The notes under the pieces were generated by a model. It was not told where the DNA came from, did no database searches, and saw only the letters and a list, made by a program, of their open reading frames with translations. The translations under genes and the position numbers were made by a program. DNA of 64,000 bases, from NCBI GenBank assembly GCA_024696945.1, contig JAILGF010000071.1, positions 124,001 to 188,000 of the forward strand. Reading direction: 5' to 3'. Positions 59,205 through 64,000 of the stretch are shown one piece after another. This DNA comes from Lachnospiraceae bacterium (lineage in GTDB: Bacteria; Bacillota; Clostridia; Lachnospirales; Lachnospiraceae). Every line of letters begins with the position of its first letter. The first letter of the stretch is position 1.

Positions 59205-60875
59205 GTGGTTACCTTTAACGTAAGAACCAAGAACAAGACTGTCGGAATTCTTATCTGCTTTCTTTTGGCTCTTGTATTTGTCTTTATGACAAAATACGTT
59301 GAGACGCATAGGGATATGGAATTCGGCTTCGGCGGTCTGAAGCTTTCAGCCAACTCATTCCTAGGTATTCTTCAGGCAATGAAAGGTCTCATGTGTATAA
59401 TCATGGTCTGCATAGATTATAAAATGGGACGGATCATGGCTATTATTTTCATGGGCGGATCCACTGTTTTCATGTTCCTCGGGATCATCCAGAGAGGGGA
59501 TATGTCAACCCTCCCCGGTATCTACAATGCGATCATAACTATCATTTCCATAGTAATTATTTCTAACGGTCTTGCAAAGGCCGATAAACGTGCCGTTACG
59601 GATTTCCTTACGGGCTTAAGGAACAGACGAGGACTTTCGACCTTGCTTGTAAGCTCGATAAACGATAAGAAAAAATTCCATGTAGTATATTTTGAAATAG
59701 AGAATTTCAGGACGATCAACGACAATCTCGGTCACAAATACGGTGACGTGGCTTTAAAGGCTGTTGCTGAAAAGCTTAAGGAGATGGAAAACGAGAATAC
59801 GGTCTATGTGGGACGTATCAGCGGAGCCGAGTTCGCAGCAGTGGTATTCGAGCCGGTAGATCCTAAAGAATTTGCCTCAAAGGTAATCGACAGGATCGGA
59901 ACCAGCATAACCCATGTCGATGAGGGCTTTGATATAAGCATCGCACTTTCGGTATATTCGGGCGTTGCCTCGTATCCTAAGGATGCCGATAATGCGGACG
60001 ATCTGTTTAAGTTTTCCGATATTGCCGTATATAATGCAAGACTCGGACAGAACAAGAGCAGGATCTGCTTCTTTGATACCGACATGAAGGACAGGTTCTT
60101 CAGACAGATCGAGATTGAAAGAATAGTAAAGGAAAGCCTGTCACAGGATTATTTCTATCTGGTATATCAGCCGCAGTTTGAGATCAAGAGCAAGAAGCTC
60201 AGAGGCTTCGAAACTCTTATCAGGCTTAAACAGCCCGATGGGACAATGGTAAGCCCGGGGGAATTTATTCCCGTTGTAGAGCGTTCCGAGCTGATAATGA
60301 AGATCGACAGCTATGTTTTAAAGCGGGCTCTGCGCGAAGCTAAAAGCATGGTTGATCTCTGCAAGGATGAGATCATGGTATCGATCAATGTATCGGCCAA
60401 AAACATCTCGTCACCCGGATTTGCCGAAGAGGTTAAGGCAGCACTTGAGGCAACGGGCTATCCGCCTGAGTGTCTTGAGATAGAGATAACGGAGTATTCG
60501 TTTGCCGAATCCAAGGAAATAACCATTGAGAACGTTACCAAGCTTAGAAAGCTCGGTATCCAGATCGCACTTGATGATTTCGGAACAGGATACACATCTC
60601 TTTCACAGGTTATGCATCTGCCGATCAGCCTGCTAAAGATTGACAAGAGCCTGATCGACGATATAGAGAATAATCCCATGAACAGGGATTTCGTTGATGC
60701 CATCATATATATGGGACATCTTATGAAATGCGAGGTTATTTCCGAGGGTGTCGAATCCGATGAACAGCTAGACCTGTTGAAGGATCACGAATGTGACTTC
60801 GTTCAGGGCTTTGTTTGGGGCAAACCGTTAGAATACGACGTCGCATTGGATTTGTGTAAAAAAGAAGCCGTATAG
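59205..60875 (+). CDS. GGDEF-EAL protein with degenerate GGDEF motif, probable c-di-GMP phosphodiesterase
   Basis: 556 residues from GTG 59205 with GGAGG at 59194-59198. Four to five membrane helices (to about 120), then a GGDEF domain (about 130-285) where the signature reads SGAEF instead of GGDEF, so cyclase activity is unlikely. The EAL domain (about 300-556) reads ETLIR in place of EALLR but keeps the metal and catalytic residues: Asn in SINVSAKN, Glu in EIEITE, DDFGTGYTS, LKIDKSL, ISEGVES and FVQGF. It should hydrolyse c-di-GMP, with the broken GGDEF perhaps binding GTP as a regulator. Confidence 0.9.
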   Translation: MVTFNVRTKNKTVGILICFLLALVFVFMTKYVETHRDMEFGFGGLKLSANSFLGILQAMKGLMCIIMVCIDYKMGRIMAIIFMGGSTVFMFLGIIQRGDMSTLPGIYNAIITIISIVIISNGLAKADKRAVTDFLTGLRNRRGLSTLLVSSINDKKKFHVVYFEIENFRTINDNLGHKYGDVALKAVAEKLKEMENENTVYVGRISGAEFAAVVFEPVDPKEFASKVIDRIGTSITHVDEGFDISIALSVYSGVASYPKDADNADDLFKFSDIAVYNARLGQNKSRICFFDTDMKDRFFRQIEIERIVKESLSQDYFYLVYQPQFEIKSKKLRGFETLIRLKQPDGTMVSPGEFIPVVERSELIMKIDSYVLKRALREAKSMVDLCKDEIMVSINVSAKNISSPGFAEEVKAALEATGYPPECLEIEITEYSFAESKEITIENVTKLRKLGIQIALDDFGTGYTSLSQVMHLPISLLKIDKSLIDDIENNPMNRDFVDAIIYMGHLMKCEVISEGVESDEQLDLLKDHECDFVQGFVWGKPLEYDVALDLCKKEAV

Positions 60876-60898
60876 GGCTTTGAGAATAAGAGGCGGTA

Positions 60899-61096
60899 AT
60901 GAAAAAAGAGTATTCACCTGTTCTTCCCTTTGATGGGACGATGGAAGACAAATTTTCAATTTACGACGAGGAAAAATATACCTGCCGCGTCGATCTGTAT
61001 CAGACAGAAAAACCAATTAAGCTGCACCATAATTCTATGGTAAAATACTACAGCTACGGTGTTGATGTTAAGCCGGTCAGACTCGGCGGAGGCTGA
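60899..61096 (+). CDS. Small hypothetical protein (65 residues)
   Basis: MKKEYSPVLPFDGTMEDKFS start, Tyr-rich middle, ending in RLGGG. Starts 23 bases after the EAL gene with a weak AAGAGGCGG site. No membrane helix or known motif. It may be cotranscribed with the phosphodiesterase. Codon use and composition look coding, but length is short. Confidence 0.5.
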   Translation: MKKEYSPVLPFDGTMEDKFSIYDEEKYTCRVDLYQTEKPIKLHHNSMVKYYSYGVDVKPVRLGGG

Positions 61097-61196
61097 AAAA
61101 TGACGAAAAAACCTTGAGTCTATGAGTGTTTTTGCTAAAAATGGTTAATATGACTAACTATTTTGCTAAAATTGAAATGTTTTTGTAAAAAATATG

Positions 61197-61225
61197 TAGT
61201 ATTTTTTCACTATATATAGTATAAT
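61197..61225 (+). promoter_or_regulatory. Possible promoter of the HU gene
   Basis: TATAAT (61220-61225) with a weak TAGTAT 17 bases upstream. The 200-base region before HU is A/T-rich and contains TTTTGCTAAAA twice (61131 and 61161). Confidence 0.4.
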
Positions 61226-61299
61226 ACAGGCAGTGTAAAGGAAAAGACGGTCATCGTTTTTTCTTTACATAAATTTCGGACCGAAAGGGGTTTAATTCT

Positions 61300-61605
61300 A
61301 TGAACAAATCAGAACTTGTAGCAGCAGTAGCAGAGAAGACCGCCCTTACAAAGAAGGACGCAGCTAAGGCAGTTGAGGCCGTATTCGAAGTAATCGGCGA
61401 CACATTGCAGAAGAAGGCTAAGGTTCAGCTTATTGGCTTCGGAACCTTCCAGACCAGTGAGAGAAAAGCTCGTACAGGCAAGAATCCTCGTACAGGTGAG
61501 GCTGTTAAGATCGCAGCTAGCACAGTTCCTTCATTCAAGGCTGGAAAGGGACTTAAGGAGAAGGTTAACACCAAGCCCGCTAAGAAGGCTGCAAAGAAGA
61601 AATAA
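61300..61605 (+). CDS. hup: DNA-binding protein HU
   Basis: 101 residues. [32 protein letters not shown] is the HU dimer core; [22 protein letters not shown] is the DNA-contacting arm. A short basic tail (PAKKAAKKK) extends the usual 90-92 residues, as in several high-expression HU variants. Major nucleoid protein that bends DNA. Strong GAAAGGGG site, own terminator. Confidence 0.96.
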   Translation: MNKSELVAAVAEKTALTKKDAAKAVEAVFEVIGDTLQKKAKVQLIGFGTFQTSERKARTGKNPRTGEAVKIAASTVPSFKAGKGLKEKVNTKPAKKAAKKK

Positions 61606-61625
61606 TCCTTTAAGAGTCTATTTAG

Positions 61626-61671
61626 AAAAATGCAGTTATAAGACTTATCGGTCTTATAACTGCATTTTTTT
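61626..61671 (+). terminator. Terminator of the HU gene
   Basis: TGCAGTTATAAGAC (61631-61644) pairs perfectly with GTCTTATAACTGCA (61651-61664), A run before and seven T after. Confidence 0.92.
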
Positions 61672-61712
61672 GAAAGCAGATCAAAGATACAAGCTAAACG
61701 GAGGAGACGGTT

Positions 61713-62774
61713 GTGCAGACATACAGGGTAGATGAGATTGAAAACAAGCTGATACTGGGAAGAAACGGACTAAACGAGCAGGGGCTTGCACTTTTCTGGA
61801 GCGGCAGCGGAATAGAACTCAACGTAAAGGCAAGAAGTCTTTACGTGAATATAGATTGCGCATATGATGATATGGAGCTAATGATGGATATCATCATTGA
61901 GGGAGAAAGAACACAGAAGCTTGTGCTTGACAGGGGCTTAAAGAAATACTTGGTTTTTAACGGGATGATACCCGAAAAGCCCGTTAACGTCAGGATAATA
62001 AGAGATACTCAGTGTATGACGGAAGAGAAGAACCATCACATGATCATTAAAAGCTTTGAAACCGACGGCAGCTTTGAGCCGGTGGAAGAGTATGGTTACA
62101 ATATCGAGTTTATCGGTGACAGCCTGACCTCGGGTGAGGGCTGCGGCCTTACCAAGAGAGTTGAATGGATACCGGTGATCTTTGACGCCACAGAGAATTA
62201 TTCCTATAAGACTGCCAAAATACTAAACGCAGGTTATCAGGTTATCTCAGAGAGCGGATGGGGTCTCTATGCTTCATGGGACGCCAATCTGAACAACGTA
62301 CTTCCCGATTATTATGAAAAGACCTGCGGAACTTCGAAGGACTCTGTAAGCATAGCTATGGGAGCGCATGAGGAATGGGACTTTGCGGGACCTGAAATGG
62401 ATGCTGTGATCGTTAATCTCGGAACAAACGACAACGGAGCCTTAAAGACAGGGAAATTTGAAAGAGAAGCCTTTATTGAGGCCTTTAAGGATAAAGGAAG
62501 GGAATTCCTTAAAACCATAAGAAAACATAACAATTCCTGTATGATAGTCTGGGCTTACGGAATGCTAGGAAACGATATGGAGCCGTATATTAAAGAGCTC
62601 ATAGGATCTTACAAGGCAGAATCGGGGGATACGAGAGTGGAATACCTGAGACTTCCCGAATGCATCGGTGATGATCTTGGGGTAAGAGCCCATCCCACAC
62701 CCGCCGCTCACGAGAAGATTGCAAGATGCTTGGCCGAACATCTTCAATCCTTACAGGCTTTTATGTTAAGGTAA
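61713..62774 (+). CDS. SGNH esterase of CE2 (acetyl xylan esterase) type
   Basis: 353 residues from GTG 61713 with GGAGGAG 10 bases upstream. An N-terminal jelly-roll domain (about 1-120) precedes an SGNH hydrolase (about 125-345), the CE2 arrangement. Block I IEFIGDSLTSGEG gives the nucleophile Ser (about 136); VNLGTNDNG gives the Asn block; and VRAHPTPAAHEKIA the His (about 328). No signal peptide, so it would deacetylate imported sugars, fitting the cytoplasmic GH43 and GH2 enzymes in this window. Specific acyl substrate unknown. Confidence 0.85.
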   Translation: MQTYRVDEIENKLILGRNGLNEQGLALFWSGSGIELNVKARSLYVNIDCAYDDMELMMDIIIEGERTQKLVLDRGLKKYLVFNGMIPEKPVNVRIIRDTQCMTEEKNHHMIIKSFETDGSFEPVEEYGYNIEFIGDSLTSGEGCGLTKRVEWIPVIFDATENYSYKTAKILNAGYQVISESGWGLYASWDANLNNVLPDYYEKTCGTSKDSVSIAMGAHEEWDFAGPEMDAVIVNLGTNDNGALKTGKFEREAFIEAFKDKGREFLKTIRKHNNSCMIVWAYGMLGNDMEPYIKELIGSYKAESGDTRVEYLRLPECIGDDLGVRAHPTPAAHEKIARCLAEHLQSLQAFMLR

Positions 62775-62782
62775 AACTAATA

Positions 62783-62811
62783 TGTCATTTTGAGCTTAGC
62801 GAAGAATCTTA
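62783..62811 (+). repeat. Dispersed short repeat
   Basis: TGTCATTTTGAGCTTAGCGA then AGAATCTTA: third copy of the element at 33820 and 49291. Intergenic, between the esterase gene and the rpsT terminator. Confidence 0.7.
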
Positions 62812-62812
62812 A

Positions 62813-62841
62813 CAAAAAAGGGACTCGAAATCGAGTCCCTT
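62813..62841 (-). terminator. Terminator of rpsT
   Basis: Minus strand AGGGACTCGA pairs with TCGAGTCCCT (62840-62831 with 62828-62819), two-base loop region AT, then six T. Lies 21 bases after the rpsT stop. Confidence 0.88.
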
Positions 62842-62861
62842 CACTGTTTCTTTGCAAAAAA

Positions 62862-63125
62862 TCAGTTAAGTGTGTTTACAGCCTTCTGAAGATTTGAAAT
62901 CTTATGAGCTACTGTATTTTTATGGTATACTCCCTTAGCACCTGACTTATCAAGATAAGCAGCAGCCTCTTTTAGAGAAGCAGCAGCAAGCTCCTTGTCG
63001 CCGGCAGCCACAGCAGCAAGAACCTTCTTTGATAATGTCTTAGCCTTGGACTTGATCATCTTATTTCTAAGTGTCTTTGTCTCGATAACCTTGATTCTTT
63101 TCTTTGCAGATTTAATATTTGCCAA
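62862..63125 (-). CDS. rpsT: 30S ribosomal protein S20, TTG start
   Basis: 87 residues, reading (M)ANIKSAKKRIKVIE from TTG 63125; this gives the family N-terminus and has AGGAGG 8 bases upstream, whereas the in-frame GTG at 63134 overlaps that site. Helical basic protein that binds 16S rRNA in 30S assembly. E. coli rpsT also uses a rare UUG start, which there is part of autogenous control. Alone on its transcript with promoter, ~105-base leader and terminator. Confidence 0.96.
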   Translation of the reverse strand: MANIKSAKKRIKVIETKTLRNKMIKSKAKTLSKKVLAAVAAGDKELAAASLKEAAAYLDKSGAKGVYHKNTVAHKISNLQKAVNTLN

Positions 63126-63230
63126 TGTTCTCACCTCCTATTACGCATACTCACAGCCATCCGTTTTTAAGGACGGCATTTGATGACATAGCCGATGAAT
63201 CCGGACACGGACGTTTCATCGAACACATAC
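63126..63230 (-). promoter_or_regulatory. Structured rpsT leader
   Basis: On the minus strand, CGATGAA...TTCATCG and GCCGTCC...GGATGGC can each form hairpins before the AGGAGG site. Candidate autoregulatory ribosomal-protein leader. Confidence 0.4.
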
Positions 63231-63237
63231 GCAATAG

Positions 63238-63265
63238 ATTATATCAAACAAATTGAAAAAGTCAA
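63238..63265 (-). promoter_or_regulatory. Sigma-A promoter of rpsT
   Basis: Minus strand TTGACT (63265-63260), 16-base spacer, TATAAT (63243-63238). Confidence 0.75.
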
Positions 63266-63300
63266 TAACTTTTTTAAAAAAACTTATTTTAACAGCCGAA

Positions 63301-64000
63301 CTATTTTAAGAACATTTTGAGCATCATACCGTACAGTTTTTTATAAGGCTGATATCTCATGGGAAGATCGAGCCATGTTTTCTTGTCCAGGATACTTTTT
63401 TTGTGTGAGAATGTATCGAAACCTGCTCTACCGTGATAAGCGCCTATGCCCGACTCACCAAATCCGCCAAAGCCCATATTGTTGGTAGCAAGATGGACTA
63501 CACAGTCGTTGATGCAGCCGCCGCCGAATGCCAGTTTGGTGGTAACATATTTTATTTTCTGTTTGTTTTTACCAAAGTAGTAACCGGCAAGAGGATGAGG
63601 TTTAGTATTAAGGAGGCTAACCAGCTCACGCAGATTAGTGAATGTGAGTATCGGCATGATAGGTCCGAAAATCTCTTCCCCCATGATCTTATCATCCCAG
63701 GTAACGTTATCCATGACGGTGGGTTCTATACGGAGCTTTTTGATGTCATGATATCCGCCATACACGATTTTTTCTTCATCAAGGAGATTTACAAGGCGGT
63801 TGAAGTGCTTTTCGTTGATTATCTTTCCGTAATCAGGATTGCTTAATGCGGAGTCGGAATACTGTCTGGAAATCTCATGCTTTACAGCTTTGATAAATTG
63901 GTCTTTAATGCTTTCTTCTACATAGATATAGTCAGGAGCAACACAGGTCTGACCGCAGTTTAAATACTTTCCGAATACAATACGTCTGGCTGCAAGCTTG
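63301..64000 (-). CDS. Aldehyde dehydrogenase (class 3-like), N-terminal part outside window
   Basis: The frame is open from the right edge to the TAG at 63301, giving about 232 C-terminal residues. The catalytic Cys lies in NCGQTCVAPDY close to the edge; the conserved EEIFGPIMPI (Glu-Phe of cofactor binding), GGGCINDCVVH, FGGFGESGIGAYHG and FSHKKS segments follow in the order seen in class 3/YwdH-type NAD(P)-dependent aldehyde dehydrogenases. The tail ends in a hydrophobic, basic helix (LYGMMLKMFLK), as in membrane-associated ALDH3 forms. Oxidises aldehydes to acids. The start and promoter are not visible. Confidence 0.93.
   Translation of the reverse strand, partial: KLAARRIVFGKYLNCGQTCVAPDYIYVEESIKDQFIKAVKHEISRQYSDSALSNPDYGKIINEKHFNRLVNLLDEEKIVYGGYHDIKKLRIEPTVMDNVTWDDKIMGEEIFGPIMPILTFTNLRELVSLLNTKPHPLAGYYFGKNKQKIKYVTTKLAFGGGCINDCVVHLATNNMGFGGFGESGIGAYHGRAGFDTFSHKKSILDKKTWLDLPMRYQPYKKLYGMMLKMFLK

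Overview
The window looks like chromosomal DNA of a low-to-mid G+C anaerobic Firmicute, most likely a Lachnospiraceae (Butyrivibrio/Roseburia-like) bacterium. This is inferred from the mix of genes: an XpaC/TelA operon, TypA, ThrH, an ECF vitamin transporter, Pro/Thr-linker surface proteins, GH43/GH2/CE2-type plant-polysaccharide enzymes, canonical TTGACA-17-TATAAT promoters and strong AGGAGG ribosome sites. There is no prophage, IS element or CRISPR array. One tRNA gene (Arg, anticodon ACG) is present and no rRNA.

Layout. 0-6 kb: an operon of a coiled-coil protein, a membrane protein, XpaC, TelA, an Asn-rich prion-like protein and exonuclease III, then tRNA-Arg. 6-11.6 kb: a COG2426-type membrane protein, an HTH-Panacea-like protein, TypA, ThrH and a diguanylate cyclase. 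11.8-19.4 kb: one 2555-residue secreted protein built on three ~1.48-kb internal repeats. 19.5-23 kb: an AAA ATPase whose leader carries seven phased ACAGTAAA repeats, a decayed GGDEF gene, and an exported protein that joins a glucose-1-phosphatase-like acid phosphatase to a complete prephenate dehydratase. 23-35 kb: ProC, two GH43 enzymes, a glycosyltransferase, a lipocalin-like protein, an NlpC/P60 Ig-repeat protein, an AI-2E-type permease, a GH2 enzyme and an amidohydrolase.

35.2-46.1 kb is the most striking block. A cobalamin riboswitch precedes a secreted DUF4430 (transcobalamin-like) protein. A DUF3842 protein and an orphan metal/corrinoid-type binding lipoprotein behind an attenuator-like leader follow. 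Then comes an operon with an NhaC antiporter, a membrane-anchored alpha-barrel + DUF4430 protein with the domain order of animal intrinsic factor/transcobalamin, a U32-like protein, and the T, fused A-A and S parts of an ECF importer. Together this reads as a Gram-positive corrinoid capture and uptake system.

46-64 kb is mostly core: a CNNM/CBS transporter, MgtE with a leader ORF, ArgS, an SH3 membrane protein, ArgH, ZapA, a U32 peptidase-family protein, Nudix, GtrA, an RlmI-like methyltransferase, a GGDEF-EAL protein, HU, a CE2-like esterase, ribosomal protein S20 with a TTG start, and the C-terminal part of an aldehyde dehydrogenase cut by the window edge. A short dispersed repeat (TGTCATTCTGAGC...GAAGAATCTT type) occurs three times between genes. 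All functional assignments rest on reading motifs and domain order by eye; no database search was possible.
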